Below the pieces are notes generated by a model. It had not been told where the DNA came from, did no database searches, and saw only the letters and a list, made by a program, of their open reading frames with translations. Both the position numbers and the translations under genes were made by a program. 64,000 bases of DNA from Cupriavidus necator (GTDB lineage Bacteria > Pseudomonadota > Gammaproteobacteria > Burkholderiales > Burkholderiaceae). Numbering within the stretch: position 1 is the first letter of the stretch; every line of letters starts with the position of its first letter. Below are positions 51,201 to 59,575 of this stretch, piece after piece. The stretch spans positions 2,046,001 to 2,110,000 of the forward strand of contig CP074381.1 of the NCBI GenBank assembly GCA_022041995.1, read 5' to 3'.

Positions 51201-51802
51201 ATGGCGAAGGCGTGCACGCCCAGGTCCAGGATGTCCTGCACATTCGACGGGAAGAACACCGGCAGGCCGCAGGCGATGAAGGTGTGGTCGCTCTGGTGCG
51301 CCAGCGTGCTGCTCTTGGACACGTGGTCGTCGCCGGCCAGCGCGATCACGCCGCCAAGGCTCGACGTACCCGCCAGGTTGGCGTGCTTGAGTGCATCGCC
51401 GCTGCGGTCGACGCCGGGGCCCTTGCCATACCAGATGCCGAACACGCCGTCGTACTTCTTGCTGTCCGCATCGAAGTCCAGTTGCTGCGATCCCCACACC
51501 GCCGTGACGCCAAGCTCTTCGTTGACGCCGGGCTTGAACACGACGTGGTTGTCGGCGAGGTATTTCTTCGCCTGCCACATGGCCTGGTCATAGTTGCCGA
51601 GCGGCGAGCCGCGGTAGCCGGAAATGAATGCCGCGGTGTTGTGGCCAGCCATGGCGTCGCGCCGGCGTTGCAGCAGCGGCAGGCGCACCAGCGCCTGCAC
51701 GCCGCTCATGTAGGCACGTCCGGATTCGAGCGCGTACTTGTCGTCGATCGAAACGGCTTCCATGGCCTGCCGGGCCGCGTCGGGGAGAATTGGAGCGTTC
51801 AT
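48245..51802 (-). CDS. Indolepyruvate:ferredoxin oxidoreductase, fused type
   Basis: The 1185-residue protein combines all domains of a 2-ketoacid:ferredoxin oxidoreductase. The N-terminal part has AAFISGYRGSPLGNYDQAMW and VFGIWYGKGPGVDRSGDALK (pyrimidine-binding domain), the middle the TPP-binding WFCPGCPHNTSTKVPEGS and GIGCHGMVVWMDRST, then a 4Fe-4S ferredoxin segment CEGCGDCSVESNC and CNKDFSC, and a C-terminal gamma domain VVAGIGGTGIVTIGGVLGMA. It oxidatively decarboxylates aryl- or branched 2-ketoacids to acyl-CoA, passing electrons to ferredoxin. It lies 89 bases after the Ldh2-type gene. Confidence 0.92.
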   Translation of the reverse strand: MNAPILPDAARQAMEAVSIDDKYALESGRAYMSGVQALVRLPLLQRRRDAMAGHNTAAFISGYRGSPLGNYDQAMWQAKKYLADNHVVFKPGVNEELGVTAVWGSQQLDFDADSKKYDGVFGIWYGKGPGVDRSGDALKHANLAGTSSLGGVIALAGDDHVSKSSTLAHQSDHTFIACGLPVFFPSNVQDILDLGVHAFAMSRFSGLWAGMKTVQEVVESGSSVITDSDRVSILLPEDFGMPEGGLHIRWPDDPLAAEARMMEFKWPAALAYVRANRLNRNVVEGPNDRFGIIASGKAYSDTRQALLDLGLDDAACRALGIRVHKVSVVWPLESLSVREFAHGLREVLVVEEKRPLIEQQLKDELYHYPEQARPAVFGKYHHTEGVGGEWSHARPAEDWLLRAKADLSPALVAKAIAQRLKALGVPADVAARMDVRLKEIEAKERATAQGDSRGTDRLPWFCPGCPHNTSTKVPEGSVATAGIGCHGMVVWMDRSTTSWSQMGGEGVHWMGQSAFSKRTHMFANLGDGTYNHSGLLAVRQSIHAGVNMTYKILFNSAVAMTGGQPVDGQLDVPAMSRELAAEGARQIVVVTDEPEKYKGVANLAAGVTVRHRDELDTVQRELREVSGVTVIIYDQACATKKRRERKRGTMADPDKRVVINELVCEGCGDCSVESNCLAVQPVETEFGRKRKVNQDTCNKDFSCTKGFCPSFVTVEGGALRKPSTGGKTQPVPTDIPLPALPEAARIVVAGIGGTGIVTIGGVLGMAAHLEGKGVITQDATGMAQMGGSTWSHIQIAASPDALHASRVDMAMADLVIACDTVVAASKATIAAMSPQRTYVVLNSHVTPTAAFVRNPDWNPQTEEAVGRIAQAVGNGQLGSFNAEQVAKQVMGQSIYANLMMLGYAWQKGRVPLSHAAIMRAIELNGVQIDSNKAAFEWGRMCAHDMSRVPVSAANAQVVQFVRKPSLDDLHARHVEFLTGYQNRAYAAQYASFVERVRVAESVTGSTRLTEAVARSLFKLMAYKDEYEVARLHTDAAFRKQIESMFEGDFRLVHHLAPPLFAKKNQDGVPVKAAYGPWVRKAFAVLARFKGLRGTALDPFGYTAERREERALIAKYRDCVEALLPKLSAQTLDLALEIARLPMDIRGYGHVKARNLAATGARWERLIVQWKSNDARNEKIQPTVAA

Positions 51803-51891
51803 GGGGCGGATTCAGCCTGTGTGTTTGTGGGGTAGGGGGACGGCCAGCGTCTGCCGGTAGCCCGGATATCTGCAATGTCTGTGCGGTGGGG

Positions 51892-52938
51892 TCAGGCCGA
51901 AAGCGGGATTGGAAGCGGGATGCCCAGTTGCTGGCCCAGTGCGCCCAGTTCACGGGTGATGGCATCGGGCAGCGCGATGCCGTGTTCGCGCCCTTCGCGT
52001 TCCAGCGTGTCGCCGCGGTGGCCGGGAAGCCTTGCATCCCCGCCGCCGGCAGCCAGGTAGTTGCCAGTCCACTGCACCATGTAGTCGGCGAAGACGCCCT
52101 GGCCGGAAAAGGCCTCGGGCTTGACCAGCCAGACAAAGCCTCCCTGGCGGCCGACTGCGCCGCCGCTGCCGACGTGGTTGCGCTCCGGCGTGAGCGACTG
52201 GGCCGTGGCGGCCAGCGCACCTGCCAGGCACTCCACCATCATGGCGATGCCAATGCCCTTGTGGCCGCCCGTGGGCAGCAGCGAGCCGGCAAGCGCGCGT
52301 TGCGCATCGGTGGTCGGATGGCCGTCGGCGTCGAGTGCCCAGCCTTCGGGAATGGATTTGCCCTCACGAGCGGAAAGCAGAATGTGACCGCGTGCGGCCA
52401 CGCTGCAGGCCACGTCGAACACGATCGGTGCATGGCCCGGCAGAGGGCAGCCGAAGGCGATGGGATTGTGGCCGATGGCAGGGCCGGAGAAGCCTTCCAT
52501 GCCGAGCACCGGCGGCGTGCGCTGTCCGACCATGCAGAACGCGCCTGCCTCCGCCGCCAGCAGGGCATGGATGCCGAGCGCGCCGAGGTGGCCGCACGAC
52601 CGCACCGCGACCAGCACCGATGCGCTCGATCCCAGCGCCTCCAGGCCAAGCCGCACTGCATGCGGCCCGGCGACCTGGCCCATGGCGCCGTCGGCGTCCA
52701 GCACGATGCCGCCGGCGAAGGCGCGGTGCGACATCGTCGCGCGCGGATTGAAGTCACCGGCGCGCAGGCGGTCGACGTAGGACGGCACGCGCGTCATGCC
52801 ATGCGTCTTGTAGCCGCGCAACTCGCTGCGCACGAGCGCTGTGGCAGCCTCGACGGCATGCTCGGGCGCCACGCCGCACGATTCGAATACGGCCGACGTC
52901 CATTGCTCCAGGCTGTGCACATTGCATCGGGTCGTCAT
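51892..52938 (-). CDS. Ldh2/MDH2-type NAD(P)-dependent 2-hydroxyacid dehydrogenase
   Basis: The 348-residue protein starts MTTRCNVHSLEQWTSAVFES and has the malate/L-sulfolactate dehydrogenase (Ldh2) fold pattern: SELRGYKTHGMTRVPSYVDR, the catalytic region SCGHLGALGIHAL, IGHNPIAFGCPLPGHAPIVF (dinucleotide site), GGHKGIGIAMMVECLAGALA and the C-terminal loop GGFVWLVKPEAF. Members oxidise L-malate, L-lactate, L-sulfolactate or ureidoglycolate. The start overlaps the gntR stop by four bases (ATGA). Its product, a 2-ketoacid, could be the substrate of the adjacent oxidoreductase. Confidence 0.88.
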   Translation of the reverse strand: MTTRCNVHSLEQWTSAVFESCGVAPEHAVEAATALVRSELRGYKTHGMTRVPSYVDRLRAGDFNPRATMSHRAFAGGIVLDADGAMGQVAGPHAVRLGLEALGSSASVLVAVRSCGHLGALGIHALLAAEAGAFCMVGQRTPPVLGMEGFSGPAIGHNPIAFGCPLPGHAPIVFDVACSVAARGHILLSAREGKSIPEGWALDADGHPTTDAQRALAGSLLPTGGHKGIGIAMMVECLAGALAATAQSLTPERNHVGSGGAVGRQGGFVWLVKPEAFSGQGVFADYMVQWTGNYLAAGGGDARLPGHRGDTLEREGREHGIALPDAITRELGALGQQLGIPLPIPLSA

Positions 52939-53639
52939 GAAGATTTCTCCCGCACGATCATCAGCCGCTCGGAGAACGGCGCGGCGTAGACCGACTGGTA
53001 GTAGAGCGGCTGGTCGCGCAGCGTGTAGCCGCGCATTTCCATGATGAAGGCCGGCGCCTCGGGATCGAGTGCGAGTTCGCGCGCGGCCGTTGCCGGCGGC
53101 GGGCCGAAGCGGATCCACTGGTCCACGCGCAGCGTCGGCAGCGACAGGCGCTGGCCGATCAGTTCGCGCAGATTCTTCTCCAGCGCCTCGCGGTCCAGGC
53201 CGCCCAGTTGCGCAAAATCTTCCTCACGCAGCCAGAATTCGCTGTAAAGGTCGAAGCGCCCGCCGACGTTGATCACGCGCTCGATGCGCACGTAGCCGTC
53301 ACCGGCAAGGAACTCCGACCAGGGGCCCTTGCGCTTGATGCGCTTGACCGAGCGCGCGTGCACATACGATGGCAGTTCGTTGCCGCCTTCGTCGCGAAAG
53401 CGCAGGTAACGGACATCGGCCGGCGCCACGCGCGTGCCGGATACGAACGTGCCGCGGCCTTGTTCGCGTGTGATCAGTCCCGAGTGCGTCAGCCGGATCA
53501 GCGCTTTCTGAATGGTGCCGACGCTTACGCCATGCATGGCGGCCAGCTCGCCTTCCGACGGCAGGCGGTCGCCCTCGCGCAGGTCACCAGATTCGATGGA
53601 GCGGATGATCGCGTCGGAGACGCTGTTCAGTTTGGTCAT
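52935..53639 (-). CDS. GntR/HutC-type transcriptional regulator
   Basis: The 234-residue protein has an N-terminal winged helix (SDAIIRSIESGDLREGDRLP, ELAAMHGVSVGTIQKALIRL) and a UTRA ligand domain (from about residue 80: RTKRIKRKGPWSEF region, ALDPEAPAFIMEMRGYTLRD). HutC-type regulators respond to a pathway metabolite. Being inside the leftward run it probably controls its own transcript and the divergent one from the region 55100-55300. It overlaps the dehydrogenase gene and starts seven bases after the UxaA-type gene. Confidence 0.9.
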   Translation of the reverse strand: MTKLNSVSDAIIRSIESGDLREGDRLPSEGELAAMHGVSVGTIQKALIRLTHSGLITREQGRGTFVSGTRVAPADVRYLRFRDEGGNELPSYVHARSVKRIKRKGPWSEFLAGDGYVRIERVINVGGRFDLYSEFWLREEDFAQLGGLDREALEKNLRELIGQRLSLPTLRVDQWIRFGPPPATAARELALDPEAPAFIMEMRGYTLRDQPLYYQSVYAAPFSERLMIVREKSS

Positions 53640-53645
53640 GGTTGC

Positions 53646-54800
53646 TCAGAGGCTCTGTGCGAATCGACTGATGGCGGTCTCCCGGACATCGAGCACCTCG
53701 CTGGTCAGCTGCGTGCCCGATGCGATATCCATCGCATAGGCATACAACTGCTCGCCGAGGTCGGAGATCTTTTCTCCGTGCTGCAGGACGCCGCTGACGT
53801 CGAAATCAATGTTGTCGGCCATAGTCTGCAGAGTATTGACGTTGCCGCACACCTTGACGGTCGGTGCCACCATGCTGCCGATCGGGTTGCCTACCCCCGT
53901 GCCGAAGAAGGTGAGTTGGCATCCGCCAGCAGCAAGCGCTGTCAGATTTTCCACTGCCGCGGCCGGTGCGTCCATGAAATGCAGGCCCGGCTTGCACGGT
54001 GCCTCGCCGTAGCGCAACACGCCAACCAGCGGCGTGCTGCCAGCCTTGGCCATGGCGCCCAGCGCCTTTTCCTCGACTGTAGTGAGACCGCCACGCTTGT
54101 TGTCGGGGGAAGGCTGGTCTTCGCGCATGTCGACGCCGCGCGAGATCGCCAGGTTTTCCATGTTGCGCACTGCGGTGACAAAGGCCTCGCGCACCCGACC
54201 GTCGGCGGCGCGTTCGGCGAACAGATGATCGGCGCCGATGAACTCCGAGGTCTCCGAGATGATGACGGTGCCACCTTCGGCGATGACCATGTCCGCCATG
54301 CGACCGATGACCGGATTGCAGCTCAGGCCCGAGGTGGTATCCGATCCGCCGCATTCCACACCGATCACCAGCGACGACACGGGGCAGGGCACGCGGCGCG
54401 CACGCGACGCGGCCAGCGACAGCCGAGCCGCCTTGCGCGTGCCTTCGGCGATGCAGTCGACGGTGCCGTTGGGCTGCAAGTGGACCCGCTCGACCGGCTT
54501 GCCGGTGGCCTGGATGCGGCGCGCCACCTCTTCCGTGGACGACGGCTCCAGCCCTACCAGCAGTACTGCGGCGATATTGGGATTGCGGCCCAGGCCGGCC
54601 AGCGATTCGAACGCGAAATCGAGGTCGGCGCCGAACTGCCCGCGCACGAACAGCGTGGTGACCGGGATGCAGCCGCCCACGGTGCGCGCAATGGTGCGCG
54701 TGACCGGGTTGCAGTTGTCCATGACCGAGACCACGGCGACCCAGTTGCGCACGCCGACCGCGCCGTTTTCGCGCGGGTATCCGAGAAAGGTGGTTGGCAT
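53646..54800 (-). CDS. UxaA/GarD-type lyase, large subunit (altronate dehydratase or SuyB-like)
   Basis: The 384-residue protein starts MPTTFLGYPRENGAVGVRNW and follows the C-terminal domain of altronate/galactarate dehydratases: VSVMDNCNPVTRTIA, VLLVGLEPSSTEEVARRIQA, CGGSDTTSGLSCNPVIGRM, and the closing FFGTGVGNPIGSMVAPTVKV. Conserved Cys residues in NCNP, ECGGSD and SCNP suggest an iron site. Split versions with a separate SAF-domain subunit include (R)-sulfolactate sulfo-lyase SuyAB, which releases sulfite and pyruvate. Which reaction applies cannot be told by eye. Confidence 0.85.
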   Translation of the reverse strand: MPTTFLGYPRENGAVGVRNWVAVVSVMDNCNPVTRTIARTVGGCIPVTTLFVRGQFGADLDFAFESLAGLGRNPNIAAVLLVGLEPSSTEEVARRIQATGKPVERVHLQPNGTVDCIAEGTRKAARLSLAASRARRVPCPVSSLVIGVECGGSDTTSGLSCNPVIGRMADMVIAEGGTVIISETSEFIGADHLFAERAADGRVREAFVTAVRNMENLAISRGVDMREDQPSPDNKRGGLTTVEEKALGAMAKAGSTPLVGVLRYGEAPCKPGLHFMDAPAAAVENLTALAAGGCQLTFFGTGVGNPIGSMVAPTVKVCGNVNTLQTMADNIDFDVSGVLQHGEKISDLGEQLYAYAMDIASGTQLTSEVLDVRETAISRFAQSL

Positions 54801-54805
54801 CTGTC

Positions 54806-55096
54806 TTAGCCCTTGTGCAGGTCGCCGCGCGCACGCGCCGACTCGATGTTGTGAACGTGCATGTGTTCGCCGGCACGGATCGCTTGGCTGGCGCGGCCGA
54901 TGATCTGGCCGTACTTGCGGATTTCCTGGCCCGGCGAGGTGTCGGCGACACACACCTTGTGGCCAAACGGAACCTCCTGCAGCAGGACCAGCTTTCCCGT
55001 CCGCTCGCCTTCCAGGGCGCAGGCGTCACCGGCATGGCCGGCATCCAGCAGGGTGGCCACATTGTCGGCTGGGTTCAGAACGATGGCTCGAGGCAT
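54806..55096 (-). CDS. UxaA/GarD-type lyase, small SAF-domain subunit (SuyA-like)
   Basis: The 96-residue protein (MPRAIVLNPADNVATLLDAG) is a lone SAF domain: VPFGHKVCVADTSPGQEIRK followed by YGQIIGRASQAIRAGEHMHV. In fused altronate dehydratases this is the N-terminal 90 residues; here it is a separate gene five bases upstream of the large subunit, as in suyAB. It is the first gene of the leftward transcript, so its promoter lies between 55100 and about 55200. Confidence 0.88.
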   Translation of the reverse strand: MPRAIVLNPADNVATLLDAGHAGDACALEGERTGKLVLLQEVPFGHKVCVADTSPGQEIRKYGQIIGRASQAIRAGEHMHVHNIESARARGDLHKG

Positions 55097-55180
55097 TGAT
55101 CAATTCCTGTATAGGTGTTGAGATGCAATGTAGAGAATGGCGCCGCGCCTAGTCAAGAAAAAACAAGCTTCCCCCGAGAA

Positions 55181-55247
55181 AACCACTACTCTTACGTATA
55201 AGTCCTATATAGAAGTGGTTGACATGGGCACTGCGCGTGTCTATCGT
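55181..55247 (+). promoter_or_regulatory. Divergent promoter/operator region of the metabolic locus
   Basis: On the plus strand TTGACA (55219-55224), 17 bases, then TATCGT (55242-55247) form a good sigma-70 promoter for the gene at 55300. The arms AACCACT (55181-55187) and AGTGGTT (55214-55220) are complementary and the second overlaps the -35 box; CTTACGTATAAG (55191-55202) lies between them. Such layout fits binding of the GntR regulator (inference). Confidence 0.6.
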
Positions 55248-55299
55248 CATGACAACGGCGCCGCTGTTAGCGGCACCGGATCAACAGGAGGAGGCAGGC

Positions 55300-55761
55300 A
55301 TGAAGGTGGCATCACACCTGGGGAAGATTGCGAAGCTGCAGGCACTGCGCGAACGCCTCGATCCGCTACAGGATTTCGAACTGTGGTTCTGGGCCGGCAT
55401 GACGGCGGGAACCCATGCGGTCAATGCAGCACTGCACCAGGCAGGGATCACGCTCGACGACGACATGTTCCCGACGCAGCCCGGGGTTTATCTGGTGCCG
55501 CAGCCCGACGGCAACCTGAAGTCGGCATTCCGGCCGCTCGGCGACGTGCTGCATGTCGGCCGTCCCAAAGTGGAAGCGCCGGTGCCCGCGGACATTGCTG
55601 CGATGATGGAAGACATGGAGCGGATCGAGCACTACCGCGATCCGTGCCTGCGCGAAGGCCTGGTGCCGACGCAGGTCATTGTGCAGCACTGCGACGCGGC
55701 GCTGCAGCGTTGCCTGGGCCTGCTGTCAGAGCGCATGGAAGGAGGCGCACATGGACATTGA
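55300..55761 (+). CDS. Protein of unknown function, first of a paralogous pair
   Basis: The 153-residue protein starts MKVASHLGKIAKLQALRERL after AGGAGGAG. It is helical; the block FWAGMTAGTHAVNAALHQAG (about residues 31-50) recurs in the next gene. The C-terminal part ends HCDAALQRCLGLLSERME. No cofactor or metal motif is evident, apart from conserved His residues in AGTH and ALH. The gene is the first of the rightward run and overlaps the next by 11 bases, so the two products are probably partners. Confidence 0.65.
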   Translation: MKVASHLGKIAKLQALRERLDPLQDFELWFWAGMTAGTHAVNAALHQAGITLDDDMFPTQPGVYLVPQPDGNLKSAFRPLGDVLHVGRPKVEAPVPADIAAMMEDMERIEHYRDPCLREGLVPTQVIVQHCDAALQRCLGLLSERMEGGAHGH

Positions 55762-56116
55762 AGGACACGTGGCGCTTGCGCGCCGCATCGAGTCGTCCCT
55801 GCAGAAATGCGGGGAGGCCGACTACGAGATGACCATCGAGGCCGCGATGCTGGCCGGCACGCACTGGCTGAACGCGCTGCTGCACAAGCTTGATGCCACG
55901 CCGCCGCAGCAGGACGTATTTCACAGCTACCTGCTGACCGTCAATGAATTCCGGCGGCTCGCGGTGGCGGCGGAAAAGCCGCTTGCAGCGCTCGCGGCGA
56001 TCGAGGACAGCCGCGCGCCGTTCGTGCGGGGCTGTCACGCTGGCGGCGAGGCCGCGGCCGAACGCGCGCTGGCGCTGCTTTCGCAGATCCGGGCGGCGGC
56101 GCTTGGCGCCATGTGA
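55751..56116 (+). CDS. Protein of unknown function, second of a paralogous pair
   Basis: The 121-residue protein starts MDIEGHVALARRIESSLQKC, with GAAGGAGGC as ribosome-binding site inside the end of the previous gene. EAAMLAGTHWLNALLHKLDA (about residues 30-49) mirrors AGMTAGTHAVNAALHQAG in its partner, and both then have an acidic D-x-F block (QQDVFHSY here, DDDMFPTQ there). All-helical prediction by eye. I do not know the family; a small helical heterodimer is a reasonable guess, with the AGTH histidine as the obvious residue to test. Confidence 0.65.
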   Translation: MDIEGHVALARRIESSLQKCGEADYEMTIEAAMLAGTHWLNALLHKLDATPPQQDVFHSYLLTVNEFRRLAVAAEKPLAALAAIEDSRAPFVRGCHAGGEAAAERALALLSQIRAAALGAM

Positions 56117-56194
56117 ACCGGCAGCGCGTGAGTCACAGACCGATCAACGCAGACCGATCAAGAGACAACGACAGAGTCAGACAAGGAGCCAACA

Positions 56195-57166
56195 GTGAAG
56201 GCAGTCCGTGTAGTACCAGGCCCCGAGGGCGGCAAGGTTGAGGTGCAGGATATTCCCGTTCCCGTCGCGGGACCGGGCCAGGTGCTGGTCAGGGTGCGTG
56301 CGTCAGGCCTGAACCGCGGGGAAATCAACCAGGCGAAGGAGCTGCGTACCGGCAACACCATCACCACCGGCGTCGAGTTCGCCGGAGAGGTCGCCGACAT
56401 CGGCGAAGGCGTGAACGGCTGGCGCAAGGGCGACCGCGTCATGGGCCACGGCCGCGGCTGCCAGGCCGAATTTGTGGTCGCCGATCCGATGGCGCTGATC
56501 GCGGTGCCGGACGGCATGTCGTGGATCGACGCGGCGGCGTTCCCCAATGTATTCATCACCGCGCACGACGCGCTGGTGGTCAATGGGCAGCTCAAGGCTG
56601 GCGAGTCGGTGCTGGTCAACGGCGCCTCGGGCGGGGTGGCGATGGCCGCGATCCAGATCGCTTCGCTGATGGGCGCAAAGCCTGTCATGGCGTCTTCGCG
56701 TTCGGCGGCCAAGCTGGACAAGATCAGCCAGTTCGGCGTGGACGTCGGCATCGATTCATCGAAGGACGACCAGGTCGACGCGGTCATGGCGGCGACCGGC
56801 AATAAGGGCGTCGACATCATCATCGACACGGTCGGGGGCCCGGTCTTCGAAGCCAATATGAAGAGCCTCGCCGTCAAGGGGCGCCTGGTGAACATCGCGC
56901 GCCTCGGTTCTGCCACGGCCCAGATCGACCTGTCGACGCTGTGGCTCAAGCGCCTGCAGCTGATCGGCGTGACCTTCCGCACCCGTACCGAGCAGGAGCG
57001 GCTGGAGTGCATCCAGTCCTGCGCGCGCGACATGCTGCCCTTCCTGCGCGCCGGCCGCGTACGGTTGCCGATCGACCGCACCTTTGCCATGACCGATATC
57101 CACGCGGCACATGAGTACATGAAGCAAGACCAGCACGTCGGCAAGATCGTGCTGCTGGTCGACTGA
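56195..57166 (+). CDS. Zinc-independent medium-chain dehydrogenase (quinone-oxidoreductase-like)
   Basis: 323 residues from a GTG (AAGGAGCCAACA upstream). The MDR pattern is clear: GQVLVRVRASGLNRGEI, GVEFAGEVADIGEGV, WRKGDRVMGHGRG and the nucleotide site LVNGASGGVAMAAIQIASLM. The catalytic-zinc Cys/His set of alcohol dehydrogenases is missing, and the structural-zinc loop is absent, so it belongs with NADPH:quinone reductase and enoyl reductases. It may reduce an enone-type intermediate of the pathway. Confidence 0.88.
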   Translation: MKAVRVVPGPEGGKVEVQDIPVPVAGPGQVLVRVRASGLNRGEINQAKELRTGNTITTGVEFAGEVADIGEGVNGWRKGDRVMGHGRGCQAEFVVADPMALIAVPDGMSWIDAAAFPNVFITAHDALVVNGQLKAGESVLVNGASGGVAMAAIQIASLMGAKPVMASSRSAAKLDKISQFGVDVGIDSSKDDQVDAVMAATGNKGVDIIIDTVGGPVFEANMKSLAVKGRLVNIARLGSATAQIDLSTLWLKRLQLIGVTFRTRTEQERLECIQSCARDMLPFLRAGRVRLPIDRTFAMTDIHAAHEYMKQDQHVGKIVLLVD

Positions 57167-57189
57167 ACCATCCAAAAAAACGAGGAGAC

Positions 57190-57987
57190 ATGATGACGAT
57201 TCAGATCAAGCCGCTGACCGGATCCGTCGGCGCGGCCGTGACCGGCGTAGACCTGAACCAGCCGTTCGATGACGCGGCGTTCGCGATCCTGCATGACGCC
57301 TTCCTGAAGCACGGCGTGCTGGTGTTCCGCGGCCAGCACCTGCAGCCCGCCGCGCAGGTAGCGTTCGCCCGGCGCTGGGGCAAGCCCGTGCAGGGCAATC
57401 CGCTGCTCAAGGGCCTGACCGAGTTTCCGGAGCTGGCCCAGGTCACCAAGATCCCGAAGGAGACCGCTTCAACCGAAGCCTGGCATTCCGACTCGATCTA
57501 TACCGAGGTGCCGCCGAAGATCTCCATCCTGTCGGCGGTAACGATCCCGGTTGGCGGCGACACGATGTGGTGCAATCAGTACGCCTCGTACGAGCGGCTG
57601 TCGCCCGCGATGCAACGCATGATCGAAGGGCTGCGCGCGCGCTTCACGGGCGCCCGCCTGGCAAAGATGACGGGCTCGGACAAAGTGCCTTCGGCCGTGC
57701 ACCCGATCGTGCGCACGCACCCCGAGACCGGACGCAAGGCGCTCTATGTTGGCCACCCGGACACGGCGCAGTGCATTGAAGGCATGACCGAGGCGGAAAG
57801 CCGTCCGCTGCTCGACTTCCTGTACGAGCACTCGGTCACCCCGGACAACGTCTACCGCCACATGTGGCAGGAGGGCGATGTGCTGATGTGGGACAACCGC
57901 TGCACCATGCACTACGCCGTCCATGACTACGGCAATGCCGAGCGCGTGCTCAACCGCGTGACGCTCGAAGGCGAAGTGCCCCGCTGA
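57190..57987 (+). CDS. TauD/TfdA-family 2-oxoglutarate-dependent dioxygenase
   Basis: The 265-residue protein has the facial triad: H99-x-D101 in EAWHSDSIYTEVPP and the distal His in MHYAVHDYGNAERVLNRVTL, with the 2-oxoglutarate-binding Arg just after. Other family blocks are GVLVFRGQHLQPAAQVAFAR and GDVLMWDNRCTMHYAV. Members hydroxylate taurine (releasing sulfite), 2,4-D, gamma-butyrobetaine or similar acids. Two adjacent ATGs (57190, 57193) follow GAGGAGAC. The substrate is unknown, presumably the acid or sulfonate handled by this locus. Confidence 0.9.
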   Translation: MMTIQIKPLTGSVGAAVTGVDLNQPFDDAAFAILHDAFLKHGVLVFRGQHLQPAAQVAFARRWGKPVQGNPLLKGLTEFPELAQVTKIPKETASTEAWHSDSIYTEVPPKISILSAVTIPVGGDTMWCNQYASYERLSPAMQRMIEGLRARFTGARLAKMTGSDKVPSAVHPIVRTHPETGRKALYVGHPDTAQCIEGMTEAESRPLLDFLYEHSVTPDNVYRHMWQEGDVLMWDNRCTMHYAVHDYGNAERVLNRVTLEGEVPR

Positions 57988-58090
57988 GCGGCACCACCTT
58001 ACCGGTACCGCCTCGGCCGCTGTTGGCCGGTGGCGCTGCCCCGCGCATCGCGACCCGCACGGCACGGCGCGGTTCACAGGAGAGTGAAGC

Positions 58091-59208
<1,118 letters not shown>

Positions 59209-59218
59209 GGAGAGATCG

Positions 59219-59575
59219 ATGGAAATGGTGAACCACACGGTGATCAACCTGATCATCTTCGTCCTGGCCATCTACGTGGGCTACCACGTAGTCTGGACCG
59301 TCACGCCCGCCTTGCATACGCCACTGATGGCCGTGACCAATGCGATCTCGGCCATCATCATCGTCGGCGCCATGCTGGCGGCCGGCCTGACCGAAGGCGG
59401 CGTCGGCCGCGCGATGGGTACGCTGGCCGTGGCCCTGGCTGCGGTCAATGTGTTCGGCGGCTTCCTGGTCACGCAGCGCATGCTCGAGATGTTCCGCAAG
59501 AAGGCGCCCAAGGCGCGGGCCGAGGCGAAGGCGCCGGCGCATGCCGGTGGCGAACTCGTGGAGATGCCGCGATGA
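59219..59575 (+). CDS. pntAB: NAD(P) transhydrogenase alpha-2 membrane subunit
   Basis: The 118-residue protein has four membrane spans (INLIIFVLAIYVGYHVVWTV, ISAIIIVGAMLAAGL, and two more) and the conserved front MEMVNHTVINL. It is the short membrane part that in E. coli is fused to the alpha chain; the split form is usual in Burkholderiales. It lies ten bases after the alpha-1 gene and overlaps the beta gene by four bases (ATGA). Confidence 0.9.
   Translation: MEMVNHTVINLIIFVLAIYVGYHVVWTVTPALHTPLMAVTNAISAIIIVGAMLAAGLTEGGVGRAMGTLAVALAAVNVFGGFLVTQRMLEMFRKKAPKARAEAKAPAHAGGELVEMPR

Noticed and set aside
53208-54809. Plus-strand 533-residue frame
   Set aside because: Antisense shadow of the UxaA-type and GntR genes.
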